Of a DNA stretch of 64,000 nt, positions 1-8,735 are shown piece by piece (the first letter of the stretch is position 1; each line of letters opens with the position of its first letter). A program made the translations under genes and the position numbers. A model generated the notes under the pieces. The model saw only the letters and a program-made list of their open reading frames with translations, did not search any database and was not told where the DNA came from. The DNA is from Mesorhizobium sp. Its GTDB lineage: Bacteria > Pseudomonadota > Alphaproteobacteria > Rhizobiales > Rhizobiaceae. The stretch spans positions 1 to 64,000 of the forward strand of contig SUGL01000008.1 of assembly GCA_004963905.1 (NCBI GenBank), in the 5' to 3' direction.

Positions 1-50
1 CTCCCCGTCACTATACGGGGAGAAATGCCCGGCAGGGCAATGAGGGGCAG
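1..50. repeat. fragment of a palindromic intergenic repeat with an 8-bp hairpin
   Basis: Positions 1-8 (CTCCCCGT) and 15-22 (ACGGGGAG) form a perfect stem around a 6-base loop. The following GGCAGGGCAATGAGGGGC stretch has the same look as the GGGGAGAAGG / GATGAGGGG elements at 25421 and 34067. The in-frame ATG codons at 25 and 40 lie inside this element, so they are poor candidates for the pbpC start. The hairpin may also terminate transcription of a gene left of the window. Confidence 0.55.
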
Positions 51-54
51 CGCC

Positions 55-2145
55 ATGCTTTCCAGGAAATTTCTGCGTCGAACGACCCTCGCCGGGATTT
101 CGCTGACCGGCTTCGTGGTACTTTCCATCGCCGCGCTCTGGGAGCTCGACCGCGCCTTTCCGCCGCCGCTGCCGGCAACCTTGACGGTCTCGACCGAGGT
201 GCAGGACCGCGATGGCCAGCTCTTGCGCGCCTTTGCCACGCCGGACGGCTATTGGCGGCTCGAAACGCGCCTCGACCAGGTCGACAGAGAGTTCGTCGAC
301 ATGCTGGTCGCCTATGAGGACAAGCGCTTCTGGGATCACCGTGGCGTCGACGTTCTGGCGCTCTGCCGCGCCGCCGGCCAGTTCGTCACCAGCGGCCGTA
401 TCGTCTCGGGCGGCTCGACCCTGTCGATGCAGCTTGCCCGGCTGATCGAGCCGCGCGACAGCCGCAGCCTCGCCTCCAAAGCCAGGCAGATCCTGCGCGC
501 CATCCAGATCGAGCGGCGACTCTCCAAGCAGGAAATCCTCGAACGCTATCTGACGCTGGCGCCCTATGGCGGCAACCTCGAAGGCGTGCGCGCCGCCTCG
601 CTCGCCTATTTCGGCAAGGAGCCGAAGCGGCTGACCGTTTCGGAATCCGCCCTCCTCGTCGCACTGCCGCAACTGCCCGAAAAACGCCGGCCCGACCGCA
701 ACCTCGACATCGCCCACGCCGCGCGCGACCGTGTGCTCACCCGCATGGTTTCCGCCGGCCTGCTCAACGAAAGAGAGGCCGCGCGTGCGGCGCTCGACGA
801 TGTCTCGGGTTTGCGCCGCAAGCTGCCGGCGCTGGCCGCGCATGCCTCCTATGCCGTGCTGCCCAAGGCCGAGCCCGGCAAGCCGCTACAGCTCACCATC
901 CGCAGAAGCGTCCAGCAGGGGCTGGAACAGGTGGCAAGGGAGGCCGCCAGAAAGCTCGGGGCCAAACTCTCCATCGCCATGGTGATGGCCGATGCGCGCA
1001 CCGGCGACATTCTCGGCGAGGTCGGTTCCGCCGATTTCTTCGACGCCAGCCGCTCCGGCTGGATCGACATGACCAAGGTGGTGCGCTCGCCCGGCTCGAC
1101 GCTCAAGCCTTTCATCTACGGACTTGCCTTCGAGCAGGGCCTGGTGGCGCAGGAGACCATCATCGAGGACAGCCCGGCCGATTTCGGCGGCTACCGGCCA
1201 AAGAATTTCGACATGGGTTATCAGGGCGACGTCAGCATCCGCCAGGCGCTGCAGCTGTCGCTCAACGTTCCGGCGATCCGGGTGCTCGACGCGGTCGGGC
1301 CGGCAAGGCTGACGGCGCGTTTCCGCCAGGCTGGCGTCAACCTAGTCCTGCCGCTCAACGAAGCGCCGGGCTTGGCGATCGGGCTCGGCGGCGCCGGCGT
1401 GACATTGCGCGACCTGGTGCAGCTCTATACGGGCCTCGCCAATGGCGGCAAGATGCACGCGCTGCACGACGGCACCGAACCGGCCGATGCCGAGCGCACC
1501 ACCGCCACCATCCTGGACGACCAGGCGGCCTGGCAGATCGACGACATCCTGTCCGGTGTGAAGCCGCCCGAAGGCGCCATGCAGCGCGGCATCGCCTACA
1601 AGACCGGCACCTCCTACGGCTATCGCGATGCCTGGTCGGTCGGCTTCGACGGCCGCTACGTGCTGGGCGTGTGGGTCGGCCGCGCCGACGCCAGCCCGAT
1701 CCCTGGCCTGTCGGGCTACGTCTCGGCAGCGCCGATCCTGTTCGAAGGCTTCGTTCGCTCCGGTCTCGCCAGCGTGCCGCTGCCCAGCCGGCCGCCCGGC
1801 GTCTTCAATCCCAAACGCGAGGAATTGCCGGTGACGCTCGCCCGCTTCGGCGCCGGGTCGGACGGGCTGGTGCAGGCAACGCCGACCGAGCCGGCGCCCA
1901 CCATCATCTTTCCGCCGGACGGCGCCCGCGTCGATCTCGGCACCAACTCGGCAGACGCCACGCCGCTGGTGCTGAAGCTTCAGGGCGGCCGCGCGCCGTT
2001 CCGCTGGCTCGCCAACGGCAAGCCGCTTGTCGGCATAGATCGCCGCCGCACCGCGACCTGGCAGCCCGACGGCACCGGCTACTCGACGCTGACGGTGATC
2101 GACGCTGCCGGCCGCGCGGCCAGCGTGAAGGTTTTCGTTGAATAG
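55..2145 (+). CDS. pbpC: penicillin-binding protein 1C (bifunctional peptidoglycan glycosyltransferase/transpeptidase)
   Basis: This is a membrane-anchored class A penicillin-binding protein that polymerises and cross-links peptidoglycan in the periplasm. With the start at 55 the protein has 696 residues. An N-terminal membrane segment lies at about 10-30. The glycosyltransferase-51 motif EDKRFWDH begins with the catalytic Glu at about residue 88, and GGSTLSMQ follows at about 119. The transpeptidase motifs are STLK (Ser about 348), SLN (about 402) and KTG (about 516). The last 90 residues match the C-terminal domain typical of PBP1C. Upstream in-frame ATGs at 25 and 40 fall in a repeat, so 55 is preferred. 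In many bacteria an alpha-2-macroglobulin gene precedes pbpC; it would lie outside this window. Confidence 0.93.
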   Translation: MLSRKFLRRTTLAGISLTGFVVLSIAALWELDRAFPPPLPATLTVSTEVQDRDGQLLRAFATPDGYWRLETRLDQVDREFVDMLVAYEDKRFWDHRGVDVLALCRAAGQFVTSGRIVSGGSTLSMQLARLIEPRDSRSLASKARQILRAIQIERRLSKQEILERYLTLAPYGGNLEGVRAASLAYFGKEPKRLTVSESALLVALPQLPEKRRPDRNLDIAHAARDRVLTRMVSAGLLNEREAARAALDDVSGLRRKLPALAAHASYAVLPKAEPGKPLQLTIRRSVQQGLEQVAREAARKLGAKLSIAMVMADARTGDILGEVGSADFFDASRSGWIDMTKVVRSPGSTLKPFIYGLAFEQGLVAQETIIEDSPADFGGYRPKNFDMGYQGDVSIRQALQLSLNVPAIRVLDAVGPARLTARFRQAGVNLVLPLNEAPGLAIGLGGAGVTLRDLVQLYTGLANGGKMHALHDGTEPADAERTTATILDDQAAWQIDDILSGVKPPEGAMQRGIAYKTGTSYGYRDAWSVGFDGRYVLGVWVGRADASPIPGLSGYVSAAPILFEGFVRSGLASVPLPSRPPGVFNPKREELPVTLARFGAGSDGLVQATPTEPAPTIIFPPDGARVDLGTNSADATPLVLKLQGGRAPFRWLANGKPLVGIDRRRTATWQPDGTGYSTLTVIDAAGRAASVKVFVE

Positions 2146-2218
2146 AAGGCTGCAAGCGATTCAGCGCATTGCGCTTCTTAGGCCTTCGGCTCACGGAATT
2201 TCTCGCCAGATGTCCGGC

Positions 2219-2388
2219 GCGAGGCATCCCCCTCTGGCCTGCCGGCCATCTCCACCTCAAGGGAGGAGATTGGCAGCTTCGACGGCACCACCCTTTCTGC
2301 GCCGTTGGCGATTGGCGAAGGCGGCGCAACATCCGATCTCCCCCCTTGAGGAGGAGATGCCCCAGTAGGGCAGAGGGAGGTGCCTCGC
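2219..2388. repeat. palindromic intergenic repeat, family B copy 1
   Basis: The outer ends GCGAGGCA and TGCCTCGC are inverted copies. Inside lie inverted CCCTCTG / CAGAGGG blocks and GGAGGAGAT / ATCTCC blocks. The centre contains CGTTGGCGATTGGCGAA, which recurs exactly in the copy at 31842-32002. It holds no plausible gene and resembles the mobile palindromic elements common between rhizobial genes. Confidence 0.75.
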
Positions 2389-2694
2389 GCCGACCTTGGT
2401 TGGCAGCATTTCCCGCAACGCTGACCAGCTTGGTTGCAACCTCCTCCCCGGCCGCCGCCGATCCCTGCCCGCCAGCTTCGTCAGCTCGCCGATGACCGCA
2501 GGACTTGTCCTGGGCGCCAGCGCTTCTAATTAGGCCCGCTGATGAGGAGCCACGCTGCCACCGGTTGAGGAAGATATTTCCTCTACCGGCCGGCGCTCGG
2601 CGAAAAATTGCTGCAAGGAGGTGAAAAAGGCAACATTCAATGCATCTAATTTCTATAAATTCGCTAGAGTTCGTGCAGTTCAACGGAGGCGGAA
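2389..2694. other. non-coding leader region of the sulfate operon
   Basis: No gene is seen here. The last 100 bases are distinctly more A/T-rich than their surroundings and should hold the promoter of the downstream sulfate-binding-protein gene. A good ribosome binding site (CGGAGG, 2684-2689) precedes the ATG at 2695. No convincing -35/-10 pair or CysB-like site could be fixed by eye. Confidence 0.4.
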
Positions 2695-3723
2695 ATGACC
2701 AATCCTCATTTCAGGAAACTGCTCGGCGCGCTGGTCGCCACATCTGTCCAGTTCGGCACGCTCGGTTTCGCGTTTGCCGACACGACCATTTTGAATGTGT
2801 CCTACGATCCGACACGTGAACTCTACAAGGCCTATGACGAGGCCTTCGCCGCGCACTGGAAGGCGGAAACCGGCGAAACCGTCACCATCCAGCAATCGCA
2901 TGGCGGATCGGGCGCGCAGGCCCGCGCCGTGATCGACGGCCTCGACGCCGATGTCGTGACGCTCGCGCTTGAAGGCGACATCAACGCCATCGTCTCCAAG
3001 ACGAAGAAGATCAATCCGGACTGGCGCAAAAAATTCGAGAATAATTCCGCGCCCTACACTTCGACCATCATCTTCCTGGTGCGCAAGGGCAATCCCAAGG
3101 GCATCCACGACTGGAACGATCTGGTCAAGGACGGCGTCCAGGTGATCACGCCCAACCCGAAGACTTCCGGCGGCGCGCGCTGGAACTATCTTGCCGCCTG
3201 GGCCTATGCCAACGCCAATGACGGCAACGACGAAGCCAAGACCAAGGAATTCGTCGGCAAGCTCTATGCGAACGTCCCGGTGCTCGACACCGGCGCCCGT
3301 GGCTCGACGGTGACCTTCGCACAGAAGGGGCTGGGCGACGTGCTGATTGCTTGGGAGAACGAAGCCTATCTCGCGCTCGACGAATTCGGCGCCGACAATT
3401 TCGACATCGTCTATCCGCCGACCTCGATCCTGGCCGAGCCGCCTGTCGCCGTGGTCGATGCCAATGTCGACGCCAAGGGCACGCGCAAGGTGGCCGAAGC
3501 TTACCTCGGCTGGCTCTACTCCAAGGAAGGCCAGACCTTGATCGCCAAGAACCACTATCGTCCGGCAAAGCCCGACCTGGTGCCGGCCGAGGACCTTGCC
3601 AAGCTGCCGGCGATCAAGCTCGTCACCGTCGACGATCCGCAATTCGGCGGCTGGAAGAAGGCGCAGCCTTACCATTTCGGCGACGGTGGTATATTCGACC
3701 AGATCTACAAGCCGGCGCAGTGA
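2695..3723 (+). CDS. sbp: sulfate ABC transporter substrate-binding protein
   Basis: This periplasmic protein of 342 residues binds sulfate (or thiosulfate) and delivers it to the CysTWA membrane complex. It has a signal peptide ending near residue 29 (GFAFA before DTT). The mature protein starts with the family pattern [12 protein letters not shown] and contains [16 protein letters not shown] and [16 protein letters not shown], all typical of Sbp/CysP proteins. The E. coli homologue has 329 residues. It heads the operon and is followed by a hairpin at 3731-3759 and then cysT. A second, clearly homologous binding protein lies at 6956-7942. Sbp and CysP cannot be told apart by eye. Confidence 0.92.
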   Translation: MTNPHFRKLLGALVATSVQFGTLGFAFADTTILNVSYDPTRELYKAYDEAFAAHWKAETGETVTIQQSHGGSGAQARAVIDGLDADVVTLALEGDINAIVSKTKKINPDWRKKFENNSAPYTSTIIFLVRKGNPKGIHDWNDLVKDGVQVITPNPKTSGGARWNYLAAWAYANANDGNDEAKTKEFVGKLYANVPVLDTGARGSTVTFAQKGLGDVLIAWENEAYLALDEFGADNFDIVYPPTSILAEPPVAVVDANVDAKGTRKVAEAYLGWLYSKEGQTLIAKNHYRPAKPDLVPAEDLAKLPAIKLVTVDDPQFGGWKKAQPYHFGDGGIFDQIYKPAQ

Positions 3724-3730
3724 GGCCGGA

Positions 3731-3759
3731 CGGCCGGTGAGCCTTGGGCATACCGGCCG
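3731..3759 (+). promoter_or_regulatory. intercistronic hairpin after the sulfate-binding-protein gene
   Basis: CGGCCGGT (3731-3738) and ACCGGCCG (3752-3759) form a perfect 8-bp stem with a 13-base loop, 8 bases after the stop codon and well before cysT. No T-run follows, so partial attenuation or protection of the upstream mRNA is more likely than full termination. Confidence 0.6.
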
Positions 3760-3814
3760 AATGCGATTGCGCAAAGCCATTCTGGTTTGAATAGAAGGGA
3801 CGATCCAGAACAGC

Positions 3815-4666
3815 ATGACCACAGCACCCGCTAAGGCGGGGTGGCGGTTCAGACAGCCGAGCGTCATTCCGGGCTTCGGATTGACGCTCGGCTTCTCGCT
3901 TGCCTACCTCACGCTCATCATCCTCATCCCGCTGTCGGGTCTGGTCTGGCGTTCGGCCGCGCTCGGCTGGACCGATTTCTGGGCGATCGCCGTCGATCGG
4001 CGCACCCTCAACGCGCTGAGGATCAGCTTCGGCACCGCCTTCATTGCCGCCGTGGTCAATGTCGTGTTCGGCACGGTCGTCGCCTGGGTGCTGGTCCGCT
4101 ACCGTTTCCCGGGCCGCCGCATCGCCGATGCGATGGTCGATCTGCCCTTCGCCCTGCCCACCGCGGTCGCCGGTATCGCGCTTACCACGCTCTATGCGCC
4201 GAATGGCTGGATCGGCCAGCTTCTGATGCCGCTCGGCATCAAGGTCGCCTACACGCCGCTCGGCATCGTCATCGCGCTGGTGTTCATCGGTCTGCCTTTC
4301 GTCGTGCGCACGGTACAGCCAATCATGGAGGAGCTCGACAAGGAGGTCGAGGAAGCCGCCGCAACGCTTGGCGCCAACCGCTTCCAGATCATCACCCGCG
4401 TGCTCTTCCCGGGTCTGGCGCCGGCCATCATCACCGGCTTCTCGCTCGCTTTCGCCCGCGGCGTCGGCGAATACGGCTCCGTGATCTTCATTGCCGGCAA
4501 TCTGCCCTTCAAGTCCGAGATCGCGCCGCTTCTGATCGTGATCAGGCTCGAGGAATACAATTACGAGGCGGCGACCGCGATCGCGGCGATCATGCTGGCG
4601 CTGTCCTTCGTGATGCTTCTGGTCGTCAATCTCGTGCAGACATGGAGCCGCAAGCGCTATGGCTGA
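3815..4666 (+). CDS. cysT: sulfate ABC transporter permease CysT
   Basis: This inner-membrane subunit (283 residues, about six hydrophobic segments) is one half of the channel of the sulfate/thiosulfate importer. The ATPase-contact loop [21 protein letters not shown] is followed by PGLAPAI, the classical EAA motif. [17 protein letters not shown] near the N-terminus is typical of CysT/CysU. The last 8 bases overlap the start of cysW, indicating translational coupling. The partner permease and ATPase follow at 4659 and 5719. Confidence 0.95.
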   Translation: MTTAPAKAGWRFRQPSVIPGFGLTLGFSLAYLTLIILIPLSGLVWRSAALGWTDFWAIAVDRRTLNALRISFGTAFIAAVVNVVFGTVVAWVLVRYRFPGRRIADAMVDLPFALPTAVAGIALTTLYAPNGWIGQLLMPLGIKVAYTPLGIVIALVFIGLPFVVRTVQPIMEELDKEVEEAAATLGANRFQIITRVLFPGLAPAIITGFSLAFARGVGEYGSVIFIAGNLPFKSEIAPLLIVIRLEEYNYEAATAIAAIMLALSFVMLLVVNLVQTWSRKRYG

Positions 4667-5543
4667 TCCCGAGATCAAATCCTACGAGCCGCTGCACGAA
4701 AGCCAGTCGGCGGCGGTGACCGAAAGCCGGCCTGTGAAAGCCGTGCTGATGGCAATCGCCTTCGCCTTCCTCGCCGTCTTCCTGCTTCTGCCGCTGATCG
4801 TCGTCTTCCACGAAGCGCTCGCCAAGGGCATTGGTGCCTACACGGAAGCGCTTGCCAGCCCCGACACGCGATCGGCGATCCGGCTGACCCTGCTCGTGGC
4901 GGCGATCTCGGTGCCGCTCAACGTCATTTTCGGCATCTCGGCCGCCTGGGCGATCGCCAAGTTCGAGTTCAAGGGCAAGGCATTCCTGACCACGCTTATC
5001 GACCTGCCCTTCTCGGTGTCGCCGGTGATTTCCGGCCTGGTCTACGTGCTCCTCTTCGGCGCGCAAGGTCTGCTCGGCGCCTGGCTGAAGGCGCACGGCA
5101 TCGTCATCCTGTTCGCCGTGCCGGGTATCGTTCTGGCCACCGTGTTCGTCACCTTCCCCTTCGTCGCGCGCGAACTGATCCCGCTGATGCAGGAACAAGG
5201 CAATGGCGATGAGGAGGCCGCCCTTTCGCTCGGCGCCAATGGCTGGCAGACCTTCTGGTATGTGACGCTGCCCAACGTCAAATGGGGGCTGCTCTACGGC
5301 GTGCTTCTCTGCAATGCCCGCGCCATGGGCGAGTTCGGCGCGGTATCGGTGGTGTCGGGCCACATACGCGGCCTCACCAACACCATGCCGCTGCATGTGG
5401 AAATCCTCTACAATGAGTACAACGCCGTCGGTGCCTTTGCGGTCGCTTCGCTGCTTGCCGGCCTGGCACTGGTGACGCTGGTCTTGAAAACGCTTCTCGA
5501 GATGCGTTACGGCACCGAGATCGCCGCGACACGCGGACACTAA
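4659..5543 (+). CDS. cysW: sulfate ABC transporter permease CysW
   Basis: This is the second membrane subunit of the sulfate importer (294 residues). The EAA loop reads [21 protein letters not shown] and is followed by [13 protein letters not shown], characteristic of CysW. The first 30 residues are hydrophilic and probably cytoplasmic. The start ATG at 4659 lies within the end of cysT. The stop codon directly abuts a composite repeat at 5543-5697 that separates it from cysA. Confidence 0.95.
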   Translation: MADPEIKSYEPLHESQSAAVTESRPVKAVLMAIAFAFLAVFLLLPLIVVFHEALAKGIGAYTEALASPDTRSAIRLTLLVAAISVPLNVIFGISAAWAIAKFEFKGKAFLTTLIDLPFSVSPVISGLVYVLLFGAQGLLGAWLKAHGIVILFAVPGIVLATVFVTFPFVARELIPLMQEQGNGDEEAALSLGANGWQTFWYVTLPNVKWGLLYGVLLCNARAMGEFGAVSVVSGHIRGLTNTMPLHVEILYNEYNAVGAFAVASLLAGLALVTLVLKTLLEMRYGTEIAATRGH

Positions 5544-5697
5544 TGCATGTCGCCCAAAAGTGCGCAGCGGTTTTGGGAGAACGACATGCATCAAAACAAA
5601 GACTTAATGCGCGTCGCCTGAACCCGTCTCAGCTCGACGCGCTTTTAAGGTGCATGTCGCCCAAAAGTGTGTAGCGGTTTTGGGGCAACGACATGCA
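5543..5697. repeat. composite palindromic repeat, family A (two copies of the main module)
   Basis: Module 1 (5543-5591) runs from ATGCATGTCG to CGACATGCAT with internal CCCAAAA / TTTTGGG. A CAAAACAAAGACTTAA spacer leads to a second stem, GCGCGTCG (5609-5616) with CGACGCGC (5635-5642). Module 1 is then repeated at 5651-5697. The same module-spacer-stem order recurs at 46194-46282, and a single module at 27916-27962. This insertion splits cysW from cysA inside one operon. Confidence 0.85.
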
Positions 5698-5718
5698 TCA
5701 ACTGACTGAGGGATTTGT

Positions 5719-6759
5719 ATGGAAGTTCGCGTTGTCAACGTGCGCAAGGAGTTCGAGCGGTTTCCGGCGCTCCACGACGTGTCGCTCGACATCAAGTCGG
5801 GCGAGCTCATCGCGCTGCTTGGGCCATCCGGTTCCGGCAAGACGACGCTGCTCCGCCTGATCGCCGGCCTGGAGCGGCCGACCAAGGGTGCCATCTTCTT
5901 CGGCGACGAAGACGCCTCTCAGAAGTCGATCCAGGAGCGCAATGTCGGCTTCGTCTTCCAGCATTACGCGCTGTTCCGCCACATGACGGTTGCCGACAAT
6001 ATCGGCTTCGGCCTGAAGGTCCGCCACGGCGCCGCGCGTCCCTCGGCACAGGAGATCCGCCGCCGCGCGTCCGAACTCCTAGACCTCGTCCAGCTGTCGG
6101 GGTTGGAAAAACGCTATCCGGCACAGCTTTCCGGCGGCCAGCGCCAACGCGTCGCTTTGGCCCGCGCCATGGCGATCGAGCCCAAGGTGCTTTTGCTCGA
6201 CGAGCCGTTCGGCGCGCTCGACGCGCAGGTGCGTCGCGAGCTGCGGCGCTGGCTGCGCGAGATCCATGACGCCACCGGCCACACCACGGTCTTCGTCACT
6301 CACGACCAGGAAGAGGCGCTCGAGCTCGCCGACCGCGTCGTGGTGATGAGCCAGGGCCGCATCGAGCAGGTCGGCACCGCCGACGATATCTACGACACGC
6401 CGAACTCGCCCTTCGTCTACAGCTTCATCGGCGAATCCAGCTCGCTGCCGGTCAAGGTCGACAATGGCGAGGTCTGGATCGCCGATCGGCCGATCGGTCT
6501 GCAGGCGCCGCACGCGCCGTCCGGCGAGGCCCTGCTCTACTTCCGCCCGCACGATGTCGAGCTGCTCGACGGCTGCAGTGGCTGCATCGCCGGCACCGTC
6601 GCCGCCAGCCGCCGCGTCGCCGGTACAAGGCGGGTCGAGCTCGAGGTCGGCGGTGAGCGCCAGCGCGTCGAGATCGAGCTGCCGGTCGACCATCCCGCGG
6701 CACAGAAGAGCCGGGTGGCCTTCAGGCCGCGGCGCTGGAAGCTCTTCCCGGTCGCCTGA
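5719..6759 (+). CDS. cysA: sulfate/thiosulfate import ATP-binding protein CysA
   Basis: This is the cytoplasmic ATPase (346 residues) that powers CysTW. The Walker A motif GPSGSGKT is at 35-42, and the Q-loop (VFQHYALF), signature [14 protein letters not shown], Walker [12 protein letters not shown] and switch-histidine (FVTHDQEEA) are all intact. The C-terminal third is the TOBE-like regulatory domain usual in CysA. It lies 175 bases after cysW because of the inserted repeat, so it probably still belongs to the operon. Confidence 0.95.
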   Translation: MEVRVVNVRKEFERFPALHDVSLDIKSGELIALLGPSGSGKTTLLRLIAGLERPTKGAIFFGDEDASQKSIQERNVGFVFQHYALFRHMTVADNIGFGLKVRHGAARPSAQEIRRRASELLDLVQLSGLEKRYPAQLSGGQRQRVALARAMAIEPKVLLLDEPFGALDAQVRRELRRWLREIHDATGHTTVFVTHDQEEALELADRVVVMSQGRIEQVGTADDIYDTPNSPFVYSFIGESSSLPVKVDNGEVWIADRPIGLQAPHAPSGEALLYFRPHDVELLDGCSGCIAGTVAASRRVAGTRRVELEVGGERQRVEIELPVDHPAAQKSRVAFRPRRWKLFPVA

Positions 6760-6955
6760 CGCATTTTCCGCTCTCGCTTCCACGTCACCGGCGGCGCCGC
6801 ACTGAATCGGCCTGGAAGAAAATCCTACCAAATACCTGTTTCGGCGGGATATTTTCCGGCCAGTCGCGCGGCGCCCGGAGCGCGTGCCTCGTCGGGCCTG
6901 GCTTTCCTTTTTATCGTCGCACTATAGTTTCCGATCATTCCAAAGGAGCCTTTCC

Positions 6956-7942
6956 ATGAAGCGCTTGTTGCTTGGCATCGCCGCTCTCGCCGGTCTCGTC
7001 CTCGCCTCCCCGCAGGCCTGGTCGGCCGATAGGCTCTTGAACGCCTCCTACGACGTTGGCCGCGAATTGTTCGCCGACATCAACAAGGCCTTCATCGCCG
7101 AGCATGCCGGCGTGACCATCGATCAGTCTCACGCTGGCGCCTCGGCGCAGGCACGCGCCGTCGCCGACGGCTTGGGCGCCGATGTCGTCACTTTCAACCA
7201 GGTCACCGATATCGATTTCCTGGTCAAGAAAGGGCTGGTCTCGGCAGATTGGCAGAAAAAATTCCCGGACAACGCCTCGCCCTTCTATTCGCTGCCGTCC
7301 TTCCTGGTTCGTGCCGGCAATCCCAAGCACATCAAGGACTGGAACGATCTGGTGCGCGACGATGTGCAGGTGATCTTCCCCAACCCGAAGACTTCCGGAA
7401 ATGCGCGCTACACTTATCTGGCCGCCACCGCCTACGCCAAGGAAGCCTTCAAGGGCGACGACGCCAAGGTGAAGGAGTTCATCACCAAGCTGTTCAACAA
7501 CGTGCCGATCTTCGACACCGGCGGCCGCGCCGCCACCACCACTTTCGTGCAGCGCGAGATCGGCGACGTGCTGATCACCTTCGAGTCCGAGACGCGCGGC
7601 ATCCGCAAGGAGTATGGCGACGACAAGTTCGAGCAGGTCACGCCTTCGGTCAGCCTGTTGGCCGAATTTCCGGTGGCGATCGTCGACAAGGTCGCCGACG
7701 AGCACGGCAGCCGCGATCTTGCCAAGACCTATCTCGACTTCCTCTATTCGCCCGAGGGCCAGGACATTGCCGCCCGCAACGGCCTGCGGGCCCGCGACGC
7801 TGAGGTCGCGGCGAAATACAAGGCCGAATTTCCCGACGTCCGCCTGTTGACGGTGGACGAGGTCTTCGGCGGATGGGACAAGGTGCAGAAAGAGCATTTC
7901 GCGGCCGGCGGCTTGCTCGACCAGGCCTACGGCAGCCGTTGA
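6956..7942 (+). CDS. sbp: second sulfate ABC transporter substrate-binding protein
   Basis: The start at 6956 is favoured over an in-frame ATG at 6884 because it has a strong ribosome site (AAAGGAG, 6942-6948) and begins a clean signal peptide (MKRLLLGIAALAGLVLA, cleavage after AWSA). The protein has 328 residues, close to E. coli Sbp. LLNASYDVGRELF, SHAGASAQARAVADGL and NPKTSGNARYTYLAA match the sulfate-binding family. It is clearly homologous to the product of 2695-3723 but well diverged. A 196-base leader and its own terminator at 7963 suggest separate transcription, so the importer may use two receptors with different ligands or affinities (inference). Confidence 0.92.
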   Translation: MKRLLLGIAALAGLVLASPQAWSADRLLNASYDVGRELFADINKAFIAEHAGVTIDQSHAGASAQARAVADGLGADVVTFNQVTDIDFLVKKGLVSADWQKKFPDNASPFYSLPSFLVRAGNPKHIKDWNDLVRDDVQVIFPNPKTSGNARYTYLAATAYAKEAFKGDDAKVKEFITKLFNNVPIFDTGGRAATTTFVQREIGDVLITFESETRGIRKEYGDDKFEQVTPSVSLLAEFPVAIVDKVADEHGSRDLAKTYLDFLYSPEGQDIAARNGLRARDAEVAAKYKAEFPDVRLLTVDEVFGGWDKVQKEHFAAGGLLDQAYGSR

Positions 7943-7962
7943 TCCACAATCACAGGAGGCAG

Positions 7963-7989
7963 GAAAGCCGGCTCTTGCCGGCTTTCTTT
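7963..7989 (+). terminator. intrinsic terminator after the second sulfate-binding-protein gene
   Basis: GAAAGCCGGC and GCCGGCTTTC form a perfect 10-bp stem with a TCTT loop, followed by TTT. It lies 20 bases past the stop codon, so it probably ends the sulfate operon before the Rrf2 gene. Confidence 0.8.
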
Positions 7990-8189
7990 GTATCCGGCGC
8001 TGGCATCGTTTTTGTCGGGGAAATCCAACAGCCAATGTGAAAAACGTTACGAAGAATCAACGCGTTTGTGCCTAAACCTGCAACGACGAATTATTGTGCC
8101 AAATCGCCTTGCGCGGCCAAACTGTCATGATTTGCACACAAACAACCGCCAGATGCAGGGCAATTGGGGTTTGATGAACTGAATCGGGC

Positions 8190-8639
8190 ATGCTGACCAA
8201 AAAAGGCAAATACGGCCTCAAGGCCCTCGTGCATCTTTCCAGCCTGCCGGCTGGCCAGCTTGCATTCGTCAACGACATAGCGGTCGCCAACAACATCCCG
8301 AAGAAGTTCCTGGACGCCATCCTTGGCGAATTGCGCAATGCCGGTTTCGTGCAGAGCCGCAAGGGCAAGGAAGGCGGCTATCGCCTGGCCAGGCCCGCCG
8401 CCGAGATCAAGATCGGCCATGTCGTGCGCGTGCTCGATGGTCCGCTGGCGCCGATCCCTTGCGCCAGCCGCACGCAGTACCAGCGCTGCGAGGATTGCGA
8501 CGAGGCGACCTGCCAGGTCCGCCATATGATGCTGGAAGTGCGTCAGGCGATCGCCGAGGTGCTCGACAATCGCAGCCTCGCCGCCATGCGCGACGCCGAC
8601 AACGACGATTTCCCCGCAGAGCTGACCTCGCAGATCTGA
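8190..8639 (+). CDS. Rrf2-family transcriptional regulator
   Basis: The protein has 149 residues with the Rrf2 winged-helix layout: LTKKGKYGLKALVHL at the N-terminus, IPKKFLDAILGELRNAGFV in the recognition region and SRKGKEGGYRLARP in the wing. Cysteines at 91, 100, 103 and 108 occupy the region that carries the iron-sulfur ligands in IscR and RirA, so a redox- or Fe-S-sensing role is possible, although the spacing differs. Being just downstream of a sulfate importer, it could regulate sulfur uptake as the Rrf2 protein CymR does in Bacillus. Target and ligand are inference. Confidence 0.88.
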   Translation: MLTKKGKYGLKALVHLSSLPAGQLAFVNDIAVANNIPKKFLDAILGELRNAGFVQSRKGKEGGYRLARPAAEIKIGHVVRVLDGPLAPIPCASRTQYQRCEDCDEATCQVRHMMLEVRQAIAEVLDNRSLAAMRDADNDDFPAELTSQI

Positions 8640-8735
8640 CCGCTCAGCCACGGCGCCACACCGTTTGGTTGTCTCTCCGCGACAGACGCAGTAAAGCGGC
8701 TGACGGATGGAACAAGGTTTGGGGATATCTCACCC

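Noticed and set aside
3623..5594. long minus-strand frames opposite the sulfate permeases
   Set aside because: They are shadows of cysT and cysW. Their products are Asp/Arg/His-rich, typical of antisense reading of membrane-protein codons.
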